From Mycolicibacterium aurum (GTDB lineage Bacteria; Actinomycetota; Actinomycetes; Mycobacteriales; Mycobacteriaceae): DNA of 64,000 bases. Positions 44,082 to 51,708 of this stretch are shown here, in pieces. The stretch lies in contig NZ_LR134356.1 of assembly GCF_900637195.1 (NCBI RefSeq), positions 434,001 through 498,000 of the forward strand. The letters are read 5' to 3'. The notes beneath the pieces are model-generated. The model was not told where the DNA came from. It worked only from the letters and a program-made list of their open reading frames with translations, and searched no databases. The position numbers were made by a program, and so were the translations under genes. How positions within the stretch are numbered: position 1 is the first letter of the stretch; every line of letters begins with the position of its first letter.

Positions 44082-44137
44082 CCCCCTAGATATCCCCTAA
44101 TCCCCTAGTGTCGGCACCCCACTATCCCTAGGTGGGG
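44082..44137 (+). promoter_or_regulatory. iniB promoter region with four CCCTA boxes
   Basis: CCCCTA lies at 44083, 44094 and 44102, and a shorter CCCTA at 44126. The first three are 11 and 8 bases apart. CCCCAC (44117-44122) and GTGGGG (44132-44137) also form a dyad around the last box. The region shares CCCCTAGTGT with the divergent promoter 840 bases upstream. It lies about 130-180 bases before the iniB start, leaving room for the core promoter and a leader. Known iniBAC control is by IniR (trehalose, envelope stress) and Lsr2. Confidence 0.65.
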
Positions 44138-44266
44138 GCGCTGGGGATTGGGCCTCTGCCCCGTTTTCGGCGGGTTCGGCAGTCCATAACGTGGTGTCCA
44201 GATCGCCGGGAGGTCCGGCGAACGACCACAAGACCAGAAGACCCTGAAACCTGGAAAGGCACTCCC

Positions 44267-45310
44267 ATGACGACACTCATCGATTTCATCCTCGACCTGT
44301 TCCGCAGCCCGGCCTCCGCGTCGTCCTTCGTCGTCGACCCCGACGGTGCCCTGCGCGATGCCGGCCTGCCCAACGTGACCGCCGCCCAGTTGGCGTCGGT
44401 GGCCGCCACGGCCGCTCCGGCCGGCTACGCGCTCGGCGGCGGCGACCCGGTCGTCGGTCTGCAGCGTGCGGTCGCCGACCATCATCAGCTGGCGTCGAAC
44501 TTCGCGTCGCCGTTCTCGCCGCAGACCTCGTACGCGCCGAGCTTCGCGCCGGAGACCAACACCGACCTGCTCAGCGGCAACAACCTGCCGATCGCCAGCC
44601 CGGACCAGGCGGCCGGCGCCAACGCCCAGAACGGTGCGTTCAACCTGGGCTTCGGCGACATCACCTTCGGCGACAAGAGCACCAACACCGCCACCAACGG
44701 TGGCGTGGTGGTCGACGGTGACAACGACGGCGACATCGTCAGCGGTGACGGAGCCGTGCTCGGGGATGGCAACACCATGAACAACGGCGACATCCTCGCG
44801 GGTAGCGGCTCCAACGTCGTCGTCGGGAAAGACAACGAGGTCGAGGACAACTCGAAGACCGCCGGTGGCGACCTGATCACCGACAACGACGCCCCCGTGC
44901 TCAACGACGTCGACACCAGCGGTGGCAACGGCGGTGGCGCCGACGGCGGCGGCAGCCTGATCGGCATCGGGTCCGGCAACGCGGCCGGCGGATCCGGAGG
45001 CAACGGCGGCGGCATCATCATCACCGACAACGACGTCAACACCGGCACCCAGATCGACGGCAACGTCGGCAGCGACAACACCGAGGACAACTCGGTGAAC
45101 ACCTCGGTGCAGACCGACATTGCCACCTCGACCGAGAGCTCGATCGAGGACAACTCCTCAAGCTACGAGTCCAACATCGGTTCGGGTAACGAGACCGCGA
45201 TCGGCTCGGGCAACGAGACGAGCACGGATCTGTTCTCGGGCAACGTCACCGGCATCGAGACCGATATCGCCTCCGACAACACCACCGACACCGAGCTCGA
45301 CGCGTTCTGA
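44267..45310 (+). CDS. iniB: IniB, isoniazid-inducible protein with low-complexity repeats
   Basis: The 347-residue protein has the IniB N-terminal domain (TLIDFILDLFRSPASASSF to NVTAAQLASVA, about residues 2-45). The rest is Gly/Asn/Asp/Thr-rich with loosely repeated GDNDGD, GDGNTMNNGD and SGNETS units, ending in TDTELDAF. No signal peptide is visible. M. tuberculosis IniB, as I remember it, is longer (about 479 residues) and Gly/Ala-rich, so the tail differs in composition and length. The repeat spacing suggests a beta-solenoid, which is inference. GGAAAGG is the ribosome site. Confidence 0.88.
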   Translation: MTTLIDFILDLFRSPASASSFVVDPDGALRDAGLPNVTAAQLASVAATAAPAGYALGGGDPVVGLQRAVADHHQLASNFASPFSPQTSYAPSFAPETNTDLLSGNNLPIASPDQAAGANAQNGAFNLGFGDITFGDKSTNTATNGGVVVDGDNDGDIVSGDGAVLGDGNTMNNGDILAGSGSNVVVGKDNEVEDNSKTAGGDLITDNDAPVLNDVDTSGGNGGGADGGGSLIGIGSGNAAGGSGGNGGGIIITDNDVNTGTQIDGNVGSDNTEDNSVNTSVQTDIATSTESSIEDNSSSYESNIGSGNETAIGSGNETSTDLFSGNVTGIETDIASDNTTDTELDAF

Positions 45311-45327
45311 TCTGCATGACCGCCGAC

Positions 45328-45360
45328 CACTGGCGGGGACCGCAATGGTCCCCGCCAGTG
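45328..45360 (+). terminator. Strong hairpin between iniB and iniA, possible attenuator
   Basis: A perfect 14-base-pair stem (CACTGGCGGGGACC/GGTCCCCGCCAGTG) with loop GCAAT starts 18 bases after the iniB stop. The sequence after it (TGCGCGCCTA) has no T tract, so it is either a T-less mycobacterial terminator or an RNA-stability element. It could set the ratio of IniB to the IniA/IniC GTPases. Confidence 0.6.
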
Positions 45361-45403
45361 TGCGCGCCTACCGTTGACTCACCACGACAGACCCAGGGGC
45401 ACC

Positions 45404-47236
45404 ATGTCGCAACCGAACGACCCCAAGAAGGTCGTCCTCGAGCTCATCGACCACACGAGCACGATCGCCGAAACACAGCAGCGCGGCGATCTGGTGGAAC
45501 GGCTCGCCCGGGCCCGCCGCCGCGTCGGTGACCCGCAGATTCGGGTGGTGATCGCAGGGCAGCTCAAGCAGGGCAAGAGCCAGCTGCTCAACTCGCTGCT
45601 GAACATGCCGGTCGCGCGCGTCGGCGACGACGAATCGACGGTGCTGGCGACCGTGGTGTCCCACGGCGAACAGGCCTCGGCGCGGCTGGTGGTGGCCCGA
45701 GGCGACGGTGACGAGCCCGAGCTGATCGAGATCCCCACCGCGGAGCTGCGCAACGATCTGCGCCGGGCGCCACAGGCCGGTGGCCGCGAGGTACTGCGCG
45801 TCGAGGTGACCGCACCCAGCCCGCTGCTCAAGGGCGGTCTCGCGTTCATCGACACGCCCGGCGTCGGCGGACACGGCCAGCCGCACCTGTCGGCGACGCT
45901 GGGCCTGCTGCCCGACGCGGACGCCATGCTGATGATCAGCGACACCAGCCAGGAGTTCACCGAACCCGAGATGACGTTCATGCGGCAGGCGGTGGAGGTC
46001 TGCCCCGTCGCGGTGATCGTCGCGACGAAGACCGATCTGTACCCGCACTGGCGCCAGATCGTGGACGCGAACGCCGCCCATCTGCGCCGTGCCGGCATCA
46101 CCACACCCGTGATCCCGGCGTCGTCGACGCTGCGCAGCCATGCGGTGGCGCTCAACGACAAGGAACTCAACGAGGAGTCGAACTTCCCGGCGATCGTGAA
46201 GTTCCTGTCCGACGACGTGCTCGCGCGCCAGCAGCACCGGGTGCGTCAGCAGGTCGTCGGCGAGGTCCGCGCGGCGGCCGAGCATCTCAAGCTGGCGGTC
46301 GAGTCGGGGCTGTCGTCGCTCAACGACCCGCACGCCCGGGAGCGGTTGACCGCCGACCTCGAACGCCGCAAACAGGAGGCCCAGGACGCACTGCAACAGA
46401 CCGCGCTGTGGCAGCAGGTACTCAACGACGGTATCGCCGACCTGACCGCCGATGTCGACCACGATCTGCGACAACGCTTCCGCAACATCACCTTTCACAC
46501 CGAACGGATCATCGATACGGGCGACCCGACGACCCACTGGGCCGAGATCGGCGCCGAACTCGAAGAGGCGGTGGCCACCGCGGTCGGCGACAACTTCGTC
46601 TGGGCCTACCAGCGCGCCGAGGCGCTGGCGGCCGACGTGGCCCGGACCTTCATGGAGGCCGGCCTGGACGCCGTCCGGATGCCCGCGATCGATGCGCGGG
46701 ACATGGGCGCCGAACTCGGCGACTTCAAGTCGCTGGCCCAGCTGGAGGCCAAACCCCTGAAGCTGGGGCACAAGGTCGTCACCGGGATGCGCGGCTCCTA
46801 CGGCGGAGTCCTGATGTTCGGCATGCTGACGTCGTTCGCCGGGCTGGGCATGTTCAACCCGCTGTCCCTGGGGGCCGGGTTCATCCTCGGCCGCAAGGCC
46901 TACAAGGAGGACATGGAGAACCGGATGCTGCGCGTCCGCAACGATGCCAAGACCAATGTGCGCCGGTTCGTCGACGATGTCGCCTTCGCCGTGGGCAAGG
47001 AGTCCCGTGACCGGCTCAAGGGCATCCAACGGCAGCTGCGCGACCACTACCGCGAGATCGCCAACCAGACCACGCGGTCGCTGAACGAGTCGCTGCAGGC
47101 CACCCTGGCGGCGGCCAAGGTGGAGGAGACCGAACGCACCGCCCGCGTCAAAGAACTGGAGCGGCAGGCCAACATCCTGCGGCAGGTGCTCGACCACGCG
47201 GACAAGCTCGGCGCCGAGGTGGCATCGGCTCACTAA
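45404..47236 (+). CDS. iniA: IniA, dynamin-like GTPase
   Basis: The 610-residue protein has the dynamin-type GTPase motifs: P-loop AGQLKQGKS (51-59), switch Thr in DESTVLATV, G3 FIDTPGVGG (149-156) and G4 ATKTDLYP (207-214). Long coiled-coil helices follow, with a hydrophobic membrane-interaction paddle (YGGVLMFGMLTSFAGLGMF, about 465-483), then more helix to the end. The M. smegmatis IniA structure shows a bacterial dynamin-like protein that mediates membrane fission. IniA confers tolerance to isoniazid and ethambutol in M. tuberculosis. ATG 45404 begins the conserved part. The iniC frame follows within about 60 bases. Confidence 0.95.
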   Translation: MSQPNDPKKVVLELIDHTSTIAETQQRGDLVERLARARRRVGDPQIRVVIAGQLKQGKSQLLNSLLNMPVARVGDDESTVLATVVSHGEQASARLVVARGDGDEPELIEIPTAELRNDLRRAPQAGGREVLRVEVTAPSPLLKGGLAFIDTPGVGGHGQPHLSATLGLLPDADAMLMISDTSQEFTEPEMTFMRQAVEVCPVAVIVATKTDLYPHWRQIVDANAAHLRRAGITTPVIPASSTLRSHAVALNDKELNEESNFPAIVKFLSDDVLARQQHRVRQQVVGEVRAAAEHLKLAVESGLSSLNDPHARERLTADLERRKQEAQDALQQTALWQQVLNDGIADLTADVDHDLRQRFRNITFHTERIIDTGDPTTHWAEIGAELEEAVATAVGDNFVWAYQRAEALAADVARTFMEAGLDAVRMPAIDARDMGAELGDFKSLAQLEAKPLKLGHKVVTGMRGSYGGVLMFGMLTSFAGLGMFNPLSLGAGFILGRKAYKEDMENRMLRVRNDAKTNVRRFVDDVAFAVGKESRDRLKGIQRQLRDHYREIANQTTRSLNESLQATLAAAKVEETERTARVKELERQANILRQVLDHADKLGAEVASAH

Positions 47237-47295
47237 GCTCGACGGGTCACCAGTCGGGCGAGACGAAACGGCGAACTCTGAGTACCAGCGACAAC

Positions 47296-48771
47296 GTGCG
47301 GGCGATCCTGGGCGGCACCATCGCCGCGTACCGGGCCGACCCTGCATATCGTCAGCGGCCGGACGTGCACCTGGAGCTCGAGCGCATCGGCCGACGGCTG
47401 AACCAGCCGATCCGCATCGCGCTCGCAGGCACGCTCAAGGCGGGCAAGTCAACGCTCGTCAACGCCCTCGTCGGCGACAGCATCGCCCCGACCGACGCCA
47501 CCGAGGCGACCCGCATCGTCACCTGGTTCCGGCACGGGCCCACGCCGAAGGTGACGGCCAACCACCGCGGCGGCCGCCGATCCAACGTGCCGATCGCCCG
47601 GGACCCCCGCTACGGCGGTCTGACCTTCGACTTCGCGACGCTGGATCCTGACGACGTCGCCGACCTCGACGTCGAATGGCCCGCCGCCGAACTGGCCGAC
47701 GCGACGATCATCGACACCCCGGGCACGTCGTCACTCTCCCGGGATGTGTCAGCCCGCACGCTGCGGCTGCTGGTCCCCGACGACGGGGTGCCGCGGGTCG
47801 ATGCCGTGGTCTTCCTGCTTCGTACACTCAACGCCCCGGATATCGCCCTGCTCAAACAGATCGGCGAGCTGGTCGGTGGATCCGCCGGTGCCCTCGGCGT
47901 GATCGGGGTGGCCTCGCGCGCCGACGAGATCGGTGCCGGCCGCATCGACGCCATGCTGTCGGCCAAGGACGTGGCGCAGCGGTTCACCTCCGAGCTGGAA
48001 CGCACCGGCGTCTGCCAGGCCGTCGTCCCGGTGTCCGGGCTGCTCGCGCTGACGGCCCGCACCCTGCGGCAGAGCGAGTTCGTGGCGCTGGAGAAGCTCG
48101 CCGGGGTGGAGCCCGGTGAGCTGACGAAGGCGATGCTGTCGGTGGACCGCTTCGTCCGCGAGGACCCCGCGCTGCCGGTGGACGCCGTGACGCGCGCCGC
48201 GCTGCTGGACCGGTTCGGGATGTTCGGCCTGCGCATCTCGATCGCCGTGCTGCGGGCCGGGGTGAAGGATTCGGTGGCGCTGGCCGAGGAACTGCTCGAC
48301 CGCAGCGGGCTGGTGGCGCTGCGTGACGTCATCGACCAGCAGTTCGCCCAGCGTTCCGACCTGCTCAAGGCCCACACCGCCCTGGTGTCGCTGCGCACGG
48401 TCGTGCAGCGCCACCCCGTCTACGCCACCCCACGCATCCTGGCCGACATCGACCCGCTGCTGGCGGACACGCACGCCTTCGAGGAGCTGCGCCTGCTCAG
48501 CCAGCTGCGCTCGCGGCCCACCACGCTCAACGACGACGAGATGGCCTCGCTGCGGCGCGTGATCGGCGGGTCGGGAACCGACGTGGCCAGTCGCCTCGGG
48601 CTGTCCGCGGCGGATGCCGACGACGGCCCGAGGGCTGCCTTCTCCGCCGCGCAACGCTGGCGCAGGCGCGCGGACCACCCGCTCAACGACCCGTTCACCG
48701 CGAGGGCGTGCCGGGCCGCCGTGCGGAGTGCGGAAGCGATCGTCGCGGAGTATGCGCGAACACGCCGCTGA
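47296..48771 (+). CDS. iniC: IniC, dynamin-like GTPase partner of IniA
   Basis: The 491-residue product keeps the P-loop LAGTLKAGKST (43-53), switch Thr in TDATEATRIV, G3 IIDTPGTSSL (138-147) and the following VDAVVFLLRTLNAPD. From there it follows the M. tuberculosis IniC sequence closely, as I remember it (ASRADEIGAGRIDAML; RRRADHPLNDPFTARACRAA). It is thought to work with IniA in membrane remodelling. GTG 47296 is the first standard start, but homology extends six codons further to an in-frame CTG (47278), where STSDN matches the M. tuberculosis N-terminus STSDR. No good ribosome site is visible for either. Confidence 0.93.
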   Translation: MRAILGGTIAAYRADPAYRQRPDVHLELERIGRRLNQPIRIALAGTLKAGKSTLVNALVGDSIAPTDATEATRIVTWFRHGPTPKVTANHRGGRRSNVPIARDPRYGGLTFDFATLDPDDVADLDVEWPAAELADATIIDTPGTSSLSRDVSARTLRLLVPDDGVPRVDAVVFLLRTLNAPDIALLKQIGELVGGSAGALGVIGVASRADEIGAGRIDAMLSAKDVAQRFTSELERTGVCQAVVPVSGLLALTARTLRQSEFVALEKLAGVEPGELTKAMLSVDRFVREDPALPVDAVTRAALLDRFGMFGLRISIAVLRAGVKDSVALAEELLDRSGLVALRDVIDQQFAQRSDLLKAHTALVSLRTVVQRHPVYATPRILADIDPLLADTHAFEELRLLSQLRSRPTTLNDDEMASLRRVIGGSGTDVASRLGLSAADADDGPRAAFSAAQRWRRRADHPLNDPFTARACRAAVRSAEAIVAEYARTRR

Positions 48772-48831
48772 AATGTGCGCGGGCGCGGCGCTGACGCCTA
48801 ACACTTCGGCGCGCCAAAGCGACGTACAGGT

Positions 48832-50652
48832 ATGCGCAGTTCCCTTGGTGTCTCGCTGGGCGCAGCCAACCTGGTCGCGGTCGCCGACGGCCGGCCGATC
48901 AGCCGGCCGGCCGCCCTCACCCTGGCCTCCGGAGCGGTGGCGACGGGCTTCGTCGAGCGCATCGGCGATCCGGTGCCGCTGGTTCTCGCAGACGGGTCCG
49001 GACACCGCGCCGAGGACCTGACCGCCGCCGCGATCGAGCAGCTGATCCGTTCCGCCCGGCCCTACCGGCGCCCGGATGCTGCGGCCGTCGCGGTACCCGC
49101 CCACTGGCCCGACCGGATGGTGGCGGCGGTGCGGGCCGCCGTTCCGCACCTGAGCGTGGTGTCAGATGCGTCCGCGGCGCTCGCCGCGCTGCAGACCGAC
49201 CCGGGGCTGCCGACCCACGGCGTGGTGGCGCTCTGTGATTTCGGCGCGACCGGGAGCAGCATCTCGCTGGCCGACGCCGGCAACGGTCTGGCGACGATCG
49301 GGGAGACGATCCGTCTCGACGTGTTCTCCGGGGACCTCGTCGACCGCGCGCTGCTGCAGCACGTGCTCGGCGGCATGGATGTCGATCCGGCCGCAACAGC
49401 GCATGTGACCAGGCTGGGTGATCTCCGGGACCAGTGCCGGGCGGCCAAGGAACGGTTGTCCGTCGACACCGCCACCGGTCTGTTCGACGGCCGGACGACG
49501 ATCCGGGTGACGCGCCACGAGGTCGACGCGCTGATCGGCGCCGCCCTCGACCGGTTCGCCCAGGAGCTGATGGGCGCGCTGTACCGCCACCGCATCGCCC
49601 CCGCGCAGCTCGCGGCGATTGCCACCGTGGGTGGCAGCTCTCGTATACCACTTGTGACTCAACGTCTTTCGGAGAGTTTCCGTCGACCGGTGATCACCAC
49701 GCCGCACGCGTACATGGCCGCTGCCGCCGGGGCCGAGATCCTGGCCGTGCGCACCGCTGTCGCCGAGCCGCGCACAGCGCTGGCGCCGACGGTGGTGCAG
49801 GATCCGACGATGGCGGCCGCGGTGCCGCTGGCCTGGTCGGCAGAGACCGTCGACCTCGCGGCCGCCGAGGTCGCTGACGACGGCGTGGTCGACGAGACGG
49901 CCGAGACCGTCTACAACACGGCGTACGCACGTCCCGACGTCCACTTCCACAGCCGCGGTGAGGAATTGGCCGCCAGAGACTACGAGGCGCTGGCCTGGTA
50001 TCGGCGACCCGGCGTATTGTTCGCCACCGCAGCATGTTTCGCCGCGATGGCGGCGACGGGTCTGGTGCTCACCGCGCAGATCGGGCAGGCGGGCCCCGCC
50101 GAGCCCGGATCGTCGGGCATCGCGACACCGGTTGCGACGAAGCCCTTGGACGCTCCGGCGGCGCCTGCGGACATCGCGGTGCCGCCGACGGTGACCGAGA
50201 CGGTGATAGCGGATGCTCCCGCGCCGCGGCCGGTGCAGGCCGTCCCGGCGCCGCAGCAGGTGGTCACGAAGCAGTCGGCGCCGCAGCAGGTTTCGCCACC
50301 GGCCGCACCGCCGGTCGTGCTTCCCGCCCCGGCGGCGCCGCCGGCGACGTCGACACCGACTCCGGAACCCCAGCCCTCGCCCAGTCCGACACCGACGCCC
50401 ACACCGTCGCCCGAGCCGTCACCGAGTCCCTCGCCCAGCCCGACGCCGGACCCGACACCGACACCAACGCCGGAGCCGACGCCGGAACCGACGCCCGAAC
50501 CGTCGCCGTCACCCGAACCGTCGCCCGAACCCTCGCCGTCGCCCGCGCCCTCAGCGGAGCCTGCGCCGGAACCGTCGGCGGAGCCCGCTCCGTCCGCTGA
50601 GCCTGCCGCGCCGGTCACCGAGTGTGTACCTGCGCCGGACACCGACTGCTAG
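48832..50652 (+). CDS. Hsp70-like membrane protein with Pro-rich outer tail (downstream of iniC)
   Basis: The 606-residue protein has the same plan as the Hsp70-like protein upstream of iniR. The ATPase domain shows phosphate-1 [10 protein letters not shown] (8-16) with the two Thr of DnaK's GTTN replaced by Ala, [19 protein letters not shown] (111-120), phosphate-2 [11 protein letters not shown] (135-145) with Ser in place of the catalytic Thr, and [10 protein letters not shown] (264-273). There is no substrate-binding domain. AWYRRP (388-393) precedes a TM helix (394-415), then a Pro/Ser/Thr/Glu tail with PTPEP and PSPEP repeats (about 500-592) and two Cys at 598 and 606. It starts 60 bases after iniC on the same strand. 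Confidence 0.82.
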   Translation: MRSSLGVSLGAANLVAVADGRPISRPAALTLASGAVATGFVERIGDPVPLVLADGSGHRAEDLTAAAIEQLIRSARPYRRPDAAAVAVPAHWPDRMVAAVRAAVPHLSVVSDASAALAALQTDPGLPTHGVVALCDFGATGSSISLADAGNGLATIGETIRLDVFSGDLVDRALLQHVLGGMDVDPAATAHVTRLGDLRDQCRAAKERLSVDTATGLFDGRTTIRVTRHEVDALIGAALDRFAQELMGALYRHRIAPAQLAAIATVGGSSRIPLVTQRLSESFRRPVITTPHAYMAAAAGAEILAVRTAVAEPRTALAPTVVQDPTMAAAVPLAWSAETVDLAAAEVADDGVVDETAETVYNTAYARPDVHFHSRGEELAARDYEALAWYRRPGVLFATAACFAAMAATGLVLTAQIGQAGPAEPGSSGIATPVATKPLDAPAAPADIAVPPTVTETVIADAPAPRPVQAVPAPQQVVTKQSAPQQVSPPAAPPVVLPAPAAPPATSTPTPEPQPSPSPTPTPTPSPEPSPSPSPSPTPDPTPTPTPEPTPEPTPEPSPSPEPSPEPSPSPAPSAEPAPEPSAEPAPSAEPAAPVTECVPAPDTDC

Positions 50653-50667
50653 CCGGACGCGCCCAGA

Positions 50668-51189
50668 TCAGGGAGTGGGCGGGGCGGGGCTCTCGGTGAT
50701 CGTCTCGGTCTGAGTCTCGGTCTGCGTCACCGTGCTGGTGCTCGTGCTGACCGTCGTGCTCGGAGTCGTCGTCGTGGTCGTCGTCGTGGTGGTCGTCGTC
50801 GTCGGCGCGGTGGTGGTCGTGGTGGTCGTCGGCTCCGTGGTGGTCGTCGCCGTCGCGCTCTCCGTCTCGGTGGCGGTCTCGGTCGCCGTGGGTGCGACCG
50901 CGGGCGCCGAGGTGGTGGTCAGCGGCGTCAGCGACGTGGTGGTCGTGGTGTTCGACGTGGAGTCACCCGTGATGGCCTTGGCCAGTCCGAAGACGATCAG
51001 GGCGATGATGATCGCGCCGATGGCCCCCAGGGATACCAGTCCGGCCGGCTTCCGGTACCACGGCGCCTCGGTGGTTTCCGGCTCCGGTGGCGGCTGCTGG
51101 CCGTAGTCGTCGTAGCCGTAATTACTGAGCTGGGTCGGCTCGTCGTCGGAGTAGTTGCCCTGGTCGTCCGAATCTCCGTATCGCGCCAC
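50668..51189 (-). CDS. Small single-TM protein with poly-Thr tail and WYRKP motif
   Basis: The 173-residue protein has an acidic, Tyr/Asp/Gln-rich cytoplasmic N-terminus (GNYSDDEPTQLSNYGYDDYG), then PWYRKP (about residues 43-48) and one TM helix (LVSLGAIGAIIIALIVFGL). A long tail of Thr with Ala, Glu and Ser follows, including runs of more than ten Thr and a TQTETQTETIT end. The motif and layout match the two Hsp70-like proteins minus their ATPase domain. GTG 51189 follows a TACTAT box by eight bases, so the mRNA is probably leaderless. It converges on the Pro-tailed Hsp70-like gene with a 15-base gap. The function is unknown. Confidence 0.78.
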   Translation of the reverse strand: MARYGDSDDQGNYSDDEPTQLSNYGYDDYGQQPPPEPETTEAPWYRKPAGLVSLGAIGAIIIALIVFGLAKAITGDSTSNTTTTTSLTPLTTTSAPAVAPTATETATETESATATTTTEPTTTTTTTAPTTTTTTTTTTTTTPSTTVSTSTSTVTQTETQTETITESPAPPTP

Positions 51190-51197
51190 GAGGACCG

Positions 51198-51203
51198 ATA
51201 GTA
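51198..51203 (-). promoter_or_regulatory. Leaderless promoter -10 box (TACTAT) of the poly-Thr protein gene
   Basis: On the minus strand TACTATCGGT lies with eight bases between TACTAT and the GTG start codon. The same TACTATCGGT-N4-GTG arrangement occurs in front of the next gene (51677-51682). The spacing puts transcription start at or next to the GTG. Confidence 0.6.
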
Positions 51204-51218
51204 GGCGTCGCCGGCCGC

Positions 51219-51668
51219 CTACGTGCCCGGGTAGAGCGTGCGTGTCACGTTTGTCCGCGGTCGGCTACGGGTCGTCTGCGGCTCGTCGTCGTCATCGTTC
51301 TCGGTGGACGTTTCGGTCTCGCGGGTCCGCGGCGGGCGAGTGCTCGGACTTGTCGTCGATTCCGATGTGGACGAAGGTGTCGCGTCCGGATTGATGTCGG
51401 TGGTCATCGGCGGGCTGGTGCTGGTGATGGTGCTCGTGGTGGTCGGCGTCGACGTCCCCGACTTGCTGGCGGTGACCGCAGGAGGGACGTAGTACAGCGG
51501 CGGCTGCTCGGGCTCGTTGAACTGCCCCGCGACATACGACAGCAGACCGATCAGCACCGCGATGGCGGCCAGACCCGCGACACTGGCTCCCAGCAGAGTG
51601 GACGTCCGGTTGTGCCACGCTACGGGCGGCTCCTCCGGAGAGGCATCGTCTCGATCCCGGCTGGTCAC
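51219..51668 (-). CDS. Small single-TM protein with Thr/Ser-rich tail
   Basis: Taken from GTG 51668 the protein has 149 residues. It has an acidic N-terminus (SRDRDDASPEEPP), AWHNR in place of the WYRKP of its neighbours, and a TM helix (LLGASVAGLAAIAVLIGLLS). The outer tail is rich in Thr, Ser and Pro and ends in TRTLYPG. An in-frame GTG at 51674 is less likely, because it lies only two bases from the TACTAT box while 51668 has the same eight-base spacing as the downstream sister gene. The function is unknown; the layout suggests a shortened member of the same membrane-protein family. It lies 29 bases upstream of that sister gene. Confidence 0.72.
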   Translation of the reverse strand: MTSRDRDDASPEEPPVAWHNRTSTLLGASVAGLAAIAVLIGLLSYVAGQFNEPEQPPLYYVPPAVTASKSGTSTPTTTSTITSTSPPMTTDINPDATPSSTSESTTSPSTRPPRTRETETSTENDDDDEPQTTRSRPRTNVTRTLYPGT

Positions 51669-51676
51669 GGCCACCG

Positions 51677-51682
51677 ATAGTA
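51677..51682 (-). promoter_or_regulatory. Leaderless promoter -10 box (TACTAT) of the Thr/Ser-tailed protein gene
   Basis: TACTATCGGT on the minus strand, identical to the sequence before the sister gene and with the same eight-base distance to a GTG (51668). It supports the choice of that GTG as start and suggests the two genes arose by duplication with their promoter or are co-regulated. Confidence 0.6.
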
Positions 51683-51708
51683 GCGGTGGCCAGCGCCCTG
51701 TCGCCGGG

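Noticed and set aside
45368..47347. 659-codon open frame opposite iniA
   Set aside because: Shadow frame; iniA shows all GTPase motifs.
50340..50600. Short regular repeats that could look like a CRISPR or satellite array
   Set aside because: They are 6-9 base codon repeats within an open frame (Pro/Thr/Ser/Glu); no constant repeat with unique spacers.
50732..51106. Val-rich open frame opposite the poly-Thr protein gene
   Set aside because: Poly-Val is simply the complement of the Thr codon run; the minus strand has a promoter, start and TM helix.
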